A DNA stretch of 64,000 nucleotides. It comes from Rossellomorea aquimaris (GTDB lineage: Bacteria; Bacillota; Bacilli; Bacillales; Bacillaceae_B). Position 1 is the stretch's first letter. Every line of letters begins with the position of its first letter. The notes beneath the pieces were generated by a model. That model was not told the DNA's origin and did no database searches. It saw nothing but the letters and a program-made list of their open reading frames with translations. This document shows positions 18,193-27,048 of this stretch, piece after piece. The stretch lies in the NCBI RefSeq assembly GCF_020172085.1, contig NZ_JAIVAT010000005.1, forward strand, positions 1-64,000, written 5' to 3'. The translations under genes and the position numbers were made by a program.

Positions 18193-19188
18193 TTAAAATC
18201 TCTGAGTGGGTTTGATTGATCCAATGGGCTTTTGTAATAATTGAGGAAATGGGATGGAATAAGTACGACCCTTACCCTTCCCGTGCACATTTAACTCCAT
18301 GCTGTTGAGGAGATGATGGATGATTTTTGGGGATTCAATGCCTAGGAATTCTCTAGCTTGCCTGTTTCCAATACTAGGTCCTTTTAACAATAGTAGATCA
18401 TGAATCGCTTGAATATGGGCATGTCGATCATATGTCTTACAACTTGGGCAAAACCATGAGCCTTTGTTTCGAATCATACAAAAAGATAAACACGAATTAC
18501 ATTGCACTCCATTAATTACTTCTTCTTCAATTGGACCTGGTCTGAACTCGGTATGGCTTTTAATAAGGAAATGGGATATTTTTTTCAATTCTTTTTTTGT
18601 TAGATGAGGAATCGTATAGTTTTTGATAAGAGAGAGGTATTCTGAGACAAATCTTTCTATTTTTAAAATTTTTCCTTTGTGTTTATGGTTTTGTCCCAAT
18701 GAATTCAGTACAGAAGAAGTATTCGTAAATACTACGAGATAATCAATAGGGAGCATCGGTAACTTTCTTGTTTTCATCCATTGATTCAAGTGAACCTTAC
18801 ACCTCTTCGCTTGCTCAATAGGGTTGCTGTAGCCGATCTTCTCTCCATCTATCACTCTCGACATTTGTTCAAACTCTCCTCCTATATCAATTATCCCTGA
18901 AAAATTCTTCACTTCCAGGATTAATGCAAGATAACGGGATAGTATGAGTGAATCTATTTGGAAAAATGTAGTTCCTATTGGTATACAGAGGTCATTAAGA
19001 ATCAATAATTCTTCGTTATCAATTGTACTGATGTGACGATCTAATTTACATTCACCATGGTAACCTGCCCATAACTTTAGCAGTTGCTCATCCATTTTTG
19101 TGGTCTTAATGCTTCCTTGAAGATTTCGTCTCATCATTGCTTCTAAATAGGGGATTTTAAGGGGGATAGTTCTTTCTTTTAGTATCAA
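18193..19188 (-). CDS. NERD-domain (nuclease-related) protein
   Basis: The N-terminal half (about residues 30-160) is a NERD domain, a PD-(D/E)xK-like fold, with GYHGE, an acidic Asp in FQIDSLIL and EVKNFSG as the catalytic-like core. The C-terminal third has a zinc-ribbon-like CNSC...CPSC segment. These proteins are common single genes in Bacillaceae and have no established role. DNA processing is suggested by the fold only. The ATG at 19206 is unlikely because AAAGGAG lies inside its codons 2-4. TTG 19188 is seven bases after that site and gives MILKERTIPLK. Confidence 0.8.
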   Translation of the reverse strand: MILKERTIPLKIPYLEAMMRRNLQGSIKTTKMDEQLLKLWAGYHGECKLDRHISTIDNEELLILNDLCIPIGTTFFQIDSLILSRYLALILEVKNFSGIIDIGGEFEQMSRVIDGEKIGYSNPIEQAKRCKVHLNQWMKTRKLPMLPIDYLVVFTNTSSVLNSLGQNHKHKGKILKIERFVSEYLSLIKNYTIPHLTKKELKKISHFLIKSHTEFRPGPIEEEVINGVQCNSCLSFCMIRNKGSWFCPSCKTYDRHAHIQAIHDLLLLKGPSIGNRQAREFLGIESPKIIHHLLNSMELNVHGKGKGRTYSIPFPQLLQKPIGSIKPTQRF

Positions 19189-19291
19189 GGTGTCACTCCT
19201 TTTCATTTTATGTATATTAGTATTCGCTATTTATCGTCAATACCCTCTTGAGAATTACATAAATTGGTTATTTTTTACCCTTGGAAATTAT

Positions 19292-19399
19292 ATCTGCCTA
19301 TTTCGGAGGTTTATCTGCCTATTTTTTAAAATATCTGCCATTATATATTTTTATCTGCGGATTTTCACATATATCTGCCAAATTTTAATTATATCTGCC
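19292..19399. repeat. Six ATCTGCC heptamers at 20-bp period
   Basis: ATCTGCC occurs at 19292, 19313, 19333, 19373 and 19393, and ATCTGCG at 19353. The steps are 21, 20, 20, 20 and 20 bases. Spacers are AT-rich and unlike each other, except that most copies are preceded by AT or TT. The array lies about 100-210 bases upstream of the NERD gene start, in the 307-bp gap before the ABC exporter terminator. Confidence 0.9.
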
Positions 19400-19455
19400 A
19401 TACGACAAATATCGACACACACTTCCACCCCCTCCCTCTCCCCCAATAAAAAACA

Positions 19456-19482
19456 AAAACCCCACACCAAAGCGCGGGGTTT
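19456..19482 (-). terminator. Terminator of the ABC exporter operon
   Basis: On the minus strand ACCCC pairs with GGGGT, followed by UUUUUGUUUUUU. It is 14 bases after the stop codon. Confidence 0.7.
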
Positions 19483-19495
19483 CTCCATTCCAAAC

Positions 19496-21319
19496 TCACA
19501 TGGCTTCCAACATCCTGAACTGTGATTTCACCAGCTCGAAATAATCACCTTGCTGTTCCATTAGCTCATCGTGGTTTCCGGACTCTTTGATTCTTCCATT
19601 TTCAAGGACAAAGATGTTATCGGAATCACGGATGGTGGATAGACGGTGGGCAATGATGATCGCGGTACGTCCGTTCAGCAATTTCTTCAAAGCATTTTGG
19701 ATTTTGACTTCTGTTTCTGTATCGATGGAAGCTGTCGCTTCATCGAGGATGATGATCCTCGGGTTCGCCAAAAGGGCACGAGCAAAGGACAATAATTGTC
19801 TTTCACCGACGGATAACACATTTCCCCGTTCTTCGACTTCCGTTTCAAATCCATTAGAAAGCTTTTGGATGAATTCGTTGGCACCGATTGCTTCTGCTGC
19901 CTTCATGACTTCTTCATCGGATGCATCCGGGCGTCCGAACCGGATATTATCCATGATGGTTCCGGAGAAGATGAATGTATCCTGCAGTACGATGCTGATT
20001 TGATTTCTCAAACTGGAAACCGACGCATCTCTTAAATCTACTCCATCAATCTTCACCACTCCGTTGGTCGGATCGTAAAATCGACTGATCAGATTGGCGA
20101 TCGTCGTCTTACCTGATCCTGTATGACCGACTAATGCGACAGTTTGGCCAGCTTTCATTTCAAGATTGATATTACGCAGTGCTTTTCGTTTATCATCGTA
20201 AGAGAATTCCACATTTTCAAACTGAATTCTTCCTTTTATGTCTGTTAGATTCATGGCGTTCGCCTTTTCATTTACAATCGGTTGTTCATCTAGGAACTCG
20301 AAGATTCGCTCAGATGAAGCCATTCCGATCAAGAGCTGGTTATATACCTGACCGAGTCTCGAAATCGGCTCCCAGAACATCCCTAAATAGAATGCAAACG
20401 AAACAAATTCACCAAGTTCAAGTGATCCATTTTGAATTAAATGGGCACCGAACCATATGAGTACTGCCGTTCCGATTGCGTTCGTCAATTCCACCAGTGG
20501 GCGGAACATAGCATTTTTCTTTGTGGCCGATCTCCAGCTATCAAAGTTTTCAGTGTTGATTCCATCAAAGAACGCCATGTTTTCCTTTTCCTGTGTGAAT
20601 GATTGTGTCACCCGGATTCCCTGGATGCTTTCATTCAAATGGGAGTTTAGCTTCGATTGCTTGAGTCTCACCATCTGCCAAGATCTCCGGATATTCTTTC
20701 GCAGGCTTGTCGAGATGAAGAACATGATCGGCAAAATGACCATGACGGCCAGTGTCAACTCAGGGCTTAGTGTAAAGAGTATCACGATGATCCCAATAAG
20801 AAGGATGATGTCCATCAAGAGGTTGATAACCCCATTAGTGAACAATTCTTGCAGTGAATTGATATCATTCATGATCCGGACTAGGATCGAGCCTGCTGAG
20901 CGCTGATCAAAGAAACGGTGGGAAAGCCACTGGACATGGCTGAACAAATGTTTTCGAAGGTCATAAATGACCCCTTGGCCCAATTGGTTCATCCATCTTA
21001 TCCGAAGGACATTGGCTACATAATTCAGAATGTACAGCCCCGCAATGATCCCCACCAGTGTGAATAAGAGATTTCCATCCTTCTGCCGAATCGCTTTATC
21101 GAGAGTATATACCCCGATTAAAATCGGGATGATCAGCCGGATGGCCGTTGTAATCAGAACGGTGATGATGGACAAGGGCAGCAGTTTTTTCGAATAGGGT
21201 TTTAAATAGGATAATAATCGATAGAGTTGTTCCCAATTGAATGGTTTATCAATCACTTGATCTGTTGAATAATGAAATCTGCTCAGTATATTCTTATTTA
21301 CTTTGTTTTTCTTACTCAT
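19496..21319 (-). CDS. ABC exporter half, catalytic Walker B subunit
   Basis: This fused membrane/ATPase half-transporter has six helices (about residues 50-330) followed by a nucleotide-binding domain with Walker A GHTGSGKT. Walker B ILDEATASID keeps the catalytic Glu. The signature is degenerate: LSVGERQ in place of LSGGQ. In heterodimeric exporters one composite ATP site uses the Walker A/B of this chain with the intact signature of the partner, as seen here. The partner gene is four to ten bases upstream. The substrate is unknown: multidrug or lipid export is typical of YknUV/YfiBC-like pairs. ATG 21319 or GTG 21325 could be the start, and AGGTG fits the ATG. Confidence 0.9.
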   Translation of the reverse strand: MSKKNKVNKNILSRFHYSTDQVIDKPFNWEQLYRLLSYLKPYSKKLLPLSIITVLITTAIRLIIPILIGVYTLDKAIRQKDGNLLFTLVGIIAGLYILNYVANVLRIRWMNQLGQGVIYDLRKHLFSHVQWLSHRFFDQRSAGSILVRIMNDINSLQELFTNGVINLLMDIILLIGIIVILFTLSPELTLAVMVILPIMFFISTSLRKNIRRSWQMVRLKQSKLNSHLNESIQGIRVTQSFTQEKENMAFFDGINTENFDSWRSATKKNAMFRPLVELTNAIGTAVLIWFGAHLIQNGSLELGEFVSFAFYLGMFWEPISRLGQVYNQLLIGMASSERIFEFLDEQPIVNEKANAMNLTDIKGRIQFENVEFSYDDKRKALRNINLEMKAGQTVALVGHTGSGKTTIANLISRFYDPTNGVVKIDGVDLRDASVSSLRNQISIVLQDTFIFSGTIMDNIRFGRPDASDEEVMKAAEAIGANEFIQKLSNGFETEVEERGNVLSVGERQLLSFARALLANPRIIILDEATASIDTETEVKIQNALKKLLNGRTAIIIAHRLSTIRDSDNIFVLENGRIKESGNHDELMEQQGDYFELVKSQFRMLEAM

Positions 21320-21329
21320 ATCCACTCAC

Positions 21330-23084
21330 CTACCCTTCCTGCGTTTGCAATATTTTTTTCTGATCTTTGTACTGAATGTCGTAGATTCGCTGATACGGTC
21401 CATTGTTTTTCATTAAGAAATCGTGAACCCCCCGTTCAACGACTTTCCCGTTTTCAAGGACGAGAATTTCATCTGCATGCTTAAGGGATGAAATCCGATG
21501 TGCGATGATGAAGGTGGTTCGATCGAACATGACCTCCTTCAATGCTTTCTGAATCCTGAATTCTGTTTCCATATCAACTGCACTTGTTGCATCATCCAGT
21601 ATCAGTATCGATGGGTCTGTGCAGATGGCCCTCGCTATGGCAATCCTTTGTTTCTGACCTCCCGAAAGACCTAAGCCCCTTTCTCCGAGTCTTGTATCAT
21701 AGCCGTCCGGCAATTCTGAAATGAATTCATGTGCCTGTGCCCGTTTGGCAGCTTCGATGATTTCCTCCATGGACGCTTCCGGGCGACCATAGGAAATATT
21801 CGCTTTAATGGTGGACGAGAATAAGAATGATTCCTGCAGGACGAATCCAATATTTTGACGGAGGGATTTTAAAGAGTAATTTTTCACGTCTTTTCCATCA
21901 ATCAGGATGTCACCTTTTTCCGGTTCATAGAAACGGGTGATGAGCTGGGTGATGCTGGTTTTCCCCGATCCGGTACCCCCGATGAGACCGATGACTTTAC
22001 CCGGTTCCACTTTAAAGGAAATGTCCTCAAGAGCAGCTTCGTCATGTACGGTGTAATTCAGTGAAACATGCTTGAACTCCACTTCCCCTTTCATTCGATC
22101 GACGTGAAGGACGTTTTCATGATCTTTAATTTTTTCATCGACTTCAAGAATTTCTAATAATCTTTCTCCAGATGCTTTGGATTGGGAGAATAGGTTGATT
22201 GTGAAGCCAAGATTCATGATCGGCCAGATGATATACCATACAAGGCTGTAAAATGCGACAAGCTCTCCGGGTTGAAGGTTGTCATTCATGACGAGGTAAC
22301 CTCCGTATGCGAGGAGAGTGACTACACTCACATTCCCCAAGAACTCCATCAATGGGAAGTATTTTGCCCAAATGTCAGAGGTGAACAGGTATTTATCTTT
22401 ATAATCACCGTTGGAGCGATTGAACTTATTGATTTGAAAATCTTCACGAGACAAGGATTTAACCGTATTAATTCCGGAGATATTTTCCTGAACATTCGTG
22501 TTCAATTTACCGAAGGACTTCCTGATACCCCGGAAGGCAGGGTGGACAGCCTTATCGAATTTGTACACGGCAATCGCAAGGAATGGCAAGGAAACCAATG
22601 TGACAAATGTTAACGACGGAGAATAATAGAACATGACCCCAAAGCTGACCGTCACCAACATGAAGAAGCGGAGCAGTTCTGAGAAACCAAATGATAAGAA
22701 GAAACGGAAGGCTTCTACGTCCGCCGTCAAACGAGACATCAGATCCCCTGTTTTGGCATTATCATAGTAACTGAACGGAAGAAACTGGAGCTTCTCATAT
22801 AGTTCGTTTCTCAGTCGGTACACAGAGGTGATACCGAATAGATCTCCATTATATTGTTGAATGAATGTTGCGACTCCTTTCACTGCCATGATGCCGATGA
22901 ACCCAAAAGCTAAGTACGGGATCCACTCATATTTCCCTTGCAAGATGACATCGTCGATTGTAACCTGCAGGATCATCGGATATACCACTGTGATACCGGT
23001 TACAAATATTAAAAAAATCATTGAAATGATAAAATGCCTTTTATACGGCCAATAAAAGGCTTTCAATTTTTTAAATGTATCCAT
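21330..23084 (-). CDS. ABC exporter half with degenerate Walker B
   Basis: This is the first gene of the exporter pair. It has an N-terminal six-helix domain and a nucleotide-binding domain with Walker A GGTGSGKT and intact signature LSGGQKQR. Walker B reads LILDDATSAVD, with Asp replacing the catalytic Glu, so its own site is non-catalytic, the mirror image of its partner. ATG 23084 (MDTFKK) is preferred: GGAGGGGAGAGG stands directly before it, while the ATG at 23102 would place that site inside the coding region. No regulator gene is adjacent. Confidence 0.9.
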   Translation of the reverse strand: MDTFKKLKAFYWPYKRHFIISMIFLIFVTGITVVYPMILQVTIDDVILQGKYEWIPYLAFGFIGIMAVKGVATFIQQYNGDLFGITSVYRLRNELYEKLQFLPFSYYDNAKTGDLMSRLTADVEAFRFFLSFGFSELLRFFMLVTVSFGVMFYYSPSLTFVTLVSLPFLAIAVYKFDKAVHPAFRGIRKSFGKLNTNVQENISGINTVKSLSREDFQINKFNRSNGDYKDKYLFTSDIWAKYFPLMEFLGNVSVVTLLAYGGYLVMNDNLQPGELVAFYSLVWYIIWPIMNLGFTINLFSQSKASGERLLEILEVDEKIKDHENVLHVDRMKGEVEFKHVSLNYTVHDEAALEDISFKVEPGKVIGLIGGTGSGKTSITQLITRFYEPEKGDILIDGKDVKNYSLKSLRQNIGFVLQESFLFSSTIKANISYGRPEASMEEIIEAAKRAQAHEFISELPDGYDTRLGERGLGLSGGQKQRIAIARAICTDPSILILDDATSAVDMETEFRIQKALKEVMFDRTTFIIAHRISSLKHADEILVLENGKVVERGVHDFLMKNNGPYQRIYDIQYKDQKKILQTQEG

Positions 23085-23240
23085 AATTCCTCTCCCCTCC
23101 ATATTCCATAAAAAAACAATGTACTACTAAATATATCGACTTTCGAAATATTTATCTACCCTTTTTTTAGAATTTTTCACTTTTTACGAATTCTCCCTCA
23201 AGTCTCATTGTTCATATTTATTTTAAAAATGAACCCACCT

Positions 23241-23270
23241 AAAAAGATCGGTCTTTTGACCGATCTCTTT
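23241..23270. terminator. Orphan terminator-like hairpin between divergent genes
   Basis: AAAAGATCGGTC/GACCGATCTCTTTT has a four-base loop, with A and T runs on its flanks. It lies between two diverging genes where no terminator is needed. It could end an unseen small RNA or act as attenuator for the ABC operon. Confidence 0.6.
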
Positions 23271-23300
23271 TCCATATTTGGTTTGAATGAGCATTCTCCT

Positions 23301-23331
23301 TTGACATACCCTATGTAGTTTTGTGTATACT
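23301..23331 (+). promoter_or_regulatory. Candidate promoter of ykuT
   Basis: A perfect TTGACA (23301) and TATACT (23326) are 19 bases apart, slightly long. The start point near 23338 is 31 bases before the TTG start codon. Confidence 0.55.
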
Positions 23332-23368
23332 AGAGTGGTCATTATTTAATAGGAAAGGATGTTTTGAT

Positions 23369-24235
23369 TTGGGTTACACACTTGGTCTTACGGCTTTAGG
23401 TGATCGACTTTCCAACTTTAATTGGAGCGGTCTTTTAGTAACGATTGGAATAGGTGCATTGCAAATCTTAGCGATTTGGATTGCTTTTATTATTGTTAAA
23501 GGTGCAGCAAACAAAGTAATTGAAAGAATTTTTGACAAGTATCGAAAGAGAAATGATGTATCTGATGGTCGCGCGCAGACATTACAAAGTCTTTCTAAAA
23601 ATATTATCGGCTATATACTGATATTCGTTTTCTTCGTAACGATCATGCAAATCTTCGGTATCCAGGTGACTGCGATTCTGGCCGGAGCCGGAATCGTCGG
23701 ACTAGCCGTCGGATTTGGTGCCCAAGGATTGGTAAGCGACGTGGTTACCGGATTTTTCATTCTACTTGAAAAGCAAGTTGACGTGGGTGACTATGTATCG
23801 ACCGGCAGCTTCTCCGGAATCGTCGAAGAGGTCGGCTTGAGAACGACTCATATCCGCGGATTTGATGGGACCCTTCATTATGTACCGAACAGGGAAATTA
23901 CAAGTGTCAGCAATCATTCCCGTGGAAATATGAGAGCACTTGTCGATATTGGAATATCCTATGATGATGACATTGATAAGGCGATGGTCGTTCTACAGCA
24001 GGTATGCGATTCTATTGCCCAAGAAGATGAAAACATTGTTGAAGGTCCCAATGTACTGGGAGTTCAGACGCTCGGATCCTCCGATGTGGTTCTTAGAGTA
24101 TTATGTAAAACGAAGAATATGGAGCAATGGGGAGTGGAAAGGAAGCTTCGTAAGTCATTAAAAGAGGCACTCGATCAAAATGGAATCGAAATCCCTTATC
24201 CACACCAGGTCTTCATTGAAAAGAAAGAAAGCTAA
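23369..24235 (+). CDS. ykuT: MscS-family mechanosensitive channel YkuT
   Basis: This small-conductance mechanosensitive channel opens under membrane tension to release solutes on osmotic downshift. It has helices at about residues 17-40 and 70-90. The pore helix GAGIVGLAVGFGAQGLVSDV is rich in Gly and Ala. The cytoplasmic beta domain contains DVGDYV and the exit vestibule. The TTG at 23369 is chosen because AGGAAAGGAT is eight bases upstream and any earlier start would fall inside the promoter. The 288 residues are close to the YkuT length. In B. subtilis it lies near dapL, but here a 12-kb operon intervenes. Confidence 0.9.
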   Translation: MGYTLGLTALGDRLSNFNWSGLLVTIGIGALQILAIWIAFIIVKGAANKVIERIFDKYRKRNDVSDGRAQTLQSLSKNIIGYILIFVFFVTIMQIFGIQVTAILAGAGIVGLAVGFGAQGLVSDVVTGFFILLEKQVDVGDYVSTGSFSGIVEEVGLRTTHIRGFDGTLHYVPNREITSVSNHSRGNMRALVDIGISYDDDIDKAMVVLQQVCDSIAQEDENIVEGPNVLGVQTLGSSDVVLRVLCKTKNMEQWGVERKLRKSLKEALDQNGIEIPYPHQVFIEKKES

Positions 24236-24238
24236 AGA

Positions 24239-24273
24239 CTAAAAAAGAGAAGGCCGCCGCCTTCTCTTTTTTA
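24239..24273. terminator. Bidirectional terminator, ykuT / MoxR-vWA operon
   Basis: The perfect stem AAAAAAGAGAAGGC/GCCTTCTCTTTTTT has a four-base loop. It overlaps the stop codon of the converging vWA gene. Confidence 0.95.
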
Positions 24274-27048
24274 GTTATCTTTTCTCTTCTTTGCTTCCAG
24301 AAGGCGTTTGATTCGATCATCACTCTCTTTTGATCCTTCTTCCTGCTTGTTCTTCTCTTTTTTCACTTTCTTTACGGGTGTCTTTGATTCACCGACAGCA
24401 TGTAATGATGGTTTAGTGTCCGCTTTTTTCCGCTCGATGTTCTGTCGATCCCGTTTCACTTTTCTGCCTAGTTGTTCTACACTTGTTTTTTCTTTAACGG
24501 TAGGTGAAGTCCTTTTCGGTTTAACCATCTTCCATATAGTTCTAAAAGAGCCTGTCCCGAATCGTCTAATAAATATTTCACTAAAGAAAAGCAGAAATCC
24601 TGCCATGACAAGCATGGACTGTATGGACAGTTCTTTGTTTGTGTGGGTATGAAGGTCCCTGAAAGCTTCTTTCGGTGAAGATGCTTTCCTTCCACCGGTC
24701 TCTTTCACGATTGTATTCAGGGATCCGTCTCCCCCCCTGAAGCTGTATTCTTTTGAATATGGGACGGAAAAGCCTGTCTGGTACGAGTTCCCAGCAGTAT
24801 CTCCTCTGTTGGAAATATTCATATTGTATAGTCCGGGAGACAGGTGGTCTTCAAATTCGACTTCATAATCTCCCGGTGATGTGATTCTGGTTGTCGCAGG
24901 AATCGGATTTCCATCCTCGGATAAGACCGTCACTTCAAGTGGTGATACGCTCCCGTCAGAAGATGATAACTTTAATCTGGTATTTCCGTTACTTTCATTC
25001 ACATCGATGGTGAAAGGATTGGAGTGAATTTCAGGAAAGGAGCGGCTAACGAGATTATTCACGAACACCGGCCATCCTTGCCACCTGGCAAAATCCCCCG
25101 TCCATTTACCACTCGTGTCAGAAGTAAAGGCAAAAGACCTCCCTAGCCCGTATCTCCAAGTAGCCAGGATCGGATCTTTCTTCCCACTCTCCATTTCCAT
25201 TTGGGCCGTACCTTTCAGGGAGGTGCCAATATAAGCATTCATTTTGGGGATCCCTCCCGCAAATAGCGTTGACCACTTCGAAGATGCAATAGAAGGATAA
25301 AATGGTTGATCTTCAATATAGGTTCTGGTCGTAATCACGGTCTCCCTTGTTAATATGCTCGGAATCACACTGGCATCGACGACATCATAAAACCTCCCTT
25401 TCCCCCACTCGGACAATTCGTTCAAGAGTGCCCTGTCCGCCCCTTCACCGATCGAAACAGTGGATAAAGTGATATGTTTATCATGGCCATCTTCCACCAG
25501 GGTCTGGTAATTCCCGGTAGTGGCTGATTGCCCGTCGGTCAAAAGGACGATATGCTTTCTCTTTAACGGAAGACTTTCTAGACTTTCGTAGGCTTGCTGT
25601 AAGGAGCTGAAGATCTCCGTTCCTCCCCCTGAAGAGATGGAGCGAATCTGTTCTTCTACTTTTTTTCGATCGGTCAGGGGTTGCGTTTTGACGATTTCCC
25701 ATGGCCGGTCATCAAATGCAATGACTCCCAGCGTATCTTTGTCTCTTAGAAGAGAAACCGTTCTTGCGGCAGCTTCCTTTGCAAGGGCGATTTTCTCCCC
25801 ATCCATACTGCCCGATCGATCCAAAACGATCACCAGTCCAAGTGACGGTAATTCCTTCTTACCTTTCACATCCATATCTACAGGGAGCAATCGTTCAATC
25901 GGTGTTTTAAAGTATCCACCAAGGGCAAAGCTGTCATTACCGCCGAACATAATGAATCCTCTTCCGAATTCTTTCACGCTTTTTTCCATAAGAAGCATTT
26001 TGTCTTCTGGTATGCTTGTGGCCGCTACATTATCAAACATAATACTCTGATATTGCAAATAGGAAGTCAGTTTACCCGGCAATTGTTCAGGCTTATAGAT
26101 ATCCACCGTAACACCTTGTGAATGTAAGATCGGAATTAATGGGCTATCACCGGCTTCATTTTCTACGAGCATCACTTTGGCGGCACCCTCTGAACGGGAC
26201 AGATGGTAGTGTGAATTGTTTTCAGGACTTTCATCTCCTTTTGAAAACACCTCTGCCTTGTACACTAATAAGCCGGTCTCAGCGACTATATGCTTGAACT
26301 GAAATTCATTGTCTCCTTCCTGCACACGTAGATTTTCTTTTATGATCGTTCGATCATTCAGTGTTATGCGCATGTCAATCTCTTTTTGAGTGGTGCTGTA
26401 CGTATTGACCGTGATGGTTGTTTCTTCACCTTCATATTGAATGGAGGGGGTAGAGAGATTCAGTACGGCCACGTCTTCTTGCGTATCGGATGCGAGAGGG
26501 GACCAGTCCACTTCGATGCCTTTTCCTTTCAGTAATGGGATCGCCTCCTCCCCTGAGCCCATTGTTTCTTTACCGTCTGTCAAGGCGACAATCCTCCCTC
26601 CCTCCGGAAGAAGACTTGAGGCATATTCCAGCCCTTCCTGGAGGTTTGTATGACCTACATTGATTTCACTTCTAAATCGATCTAAATCATTCTGCTCATC
26701 TGAAAGGGTCTGTTCAACTTCAGCATTTTCTCCAAATGCAATAATCCCATAATGATCCTGTATTTTTTTTGAATGAGTGCTCTGATTGATCATTTCAAGG
26801 ACTTGATCCTCCTGATTCGAGACAGAAGCTGATCGATCCACTAAAAAGAGGACCGACTTATCCTTTACTGGCAGAATGATGAACGGATTGGCAAGGGCCA
26901 GTATCACAAGGCTCATGGCACTCCCTCTTAATAAAAGAATGATTTTACCATCCTTTTTGGCAAAACCCTGTTTAGCATAGAGGAAGAGGACGAAACCAAG
27001 GGGAACCAGGAACCATAACCATAGAATTTCATTAAATTCGATTCCCAC
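24271..27048 (-). CDS. Large membrane protein with two vWA-type domains
   Basis: This last gene of the eight-gene operon encodes 925 residues. Two N-terminal helices (about 8-25 and 37-57) are followed by a vWA-like segment with FLVDRSASVS near residue 68. A GATase-like region comes next (about 290-390), then a canonical vWA domain with the metal-binding VLDRSGSMDG near 415 and LTDG near 505. After a beta-rich part there is a helix near 810. A very basic and acidic cytoplasmic tail of about 100 residues (KKVKKEKNKQEE) closes the protein. The start is GTG, with GGGAGG nine bases upstream, overlapping the preceding gene by 17 bases. Metal-dependent adhesion or chaperone-substrate binding is inferred from the MIDAS motifs. 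Confidence 0.85.
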   Translation of the reverse strand: MGIEFNEILWLWFLVPLGFVLFLYAKQGFAKKDGKIILLLRGSAMSLVILALANPFIILPVKDKSVLFLVDRSASVSNQEDQVLEMINQSTHSKKIQDHYGIIAFGENAEVEQTLSDEQNDLDRFRSEINVGHTNLQEGLEYASSLLPEGGRIVALTDGKETMGSGEEAIPLLKGKGIEVDWSPLASDTQEDVAVLNLSTPSIQYEGEETTITVNTYSTTQKEIDMRITLNDRTIIKENLRVQEGDNEFQFKHIVAETGLLVYKAEVFSKGDESPENNSHYHLSRSEGAAKVMLVENEAGDSPLIPILHSQGVTVDIYKPEQLPGKLTSYLQYQSIMFDNVAATSIPEDKMLLMEKSVKEFGRGFIMFGGNDSFALGGYFKTPIERLLPVDMDVKGKKELPSLGLVIVLDRSGSMDGEKIALAKEAAARTVSLLRDKDTLGVIAFDDRPWEIVKTQPLTDRKKVEEQIRSISSGGGTEIFSSLQQAYESLESLPLKRKHIVLLTDGQSATTGNYQTLVEDGHDKHITLSTVSIGEGADRALLNELSEWGKGRFYDVVDASVIPSILTRETVITTRTYIEDQPFYPSIASSKWSTLFAGGIPKMNAYIGTSLKGTAQMEMESGKKDPILATWRYGLGRSFAFTSDTSGKWTGDFARWQGWPVFVNNLVSRSFPEIHSNPFTIDVNESNGNTRLKLSSSDGSVSPLEVTVLSEDGNPIPATTRITSPGDYEVEFEDHLSPGLYNMNISNRGDTAGNSYQTGFSVPYSKEYSFRGGDGSLNTIVKETGGRKASSPKEAFRDLHTHTNKELSIQSMLVMAGFLLFFSEIFIRRFGTGSFRTIWKMVKPKRTSPTVKEKTSVEQLGRKVKRDRQNIERKKADTKPSLHAVGESKTPVKKVKKEKNKQEEGSKESDDRIKRLLEAKKRKDN

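Noticed and set aside
19292-19399. CRISPR array
   Set aside because: The repeated part is only seven bases, the spacers are 13-14 bases of AT-rich sequence, and no cas gene is nearby.
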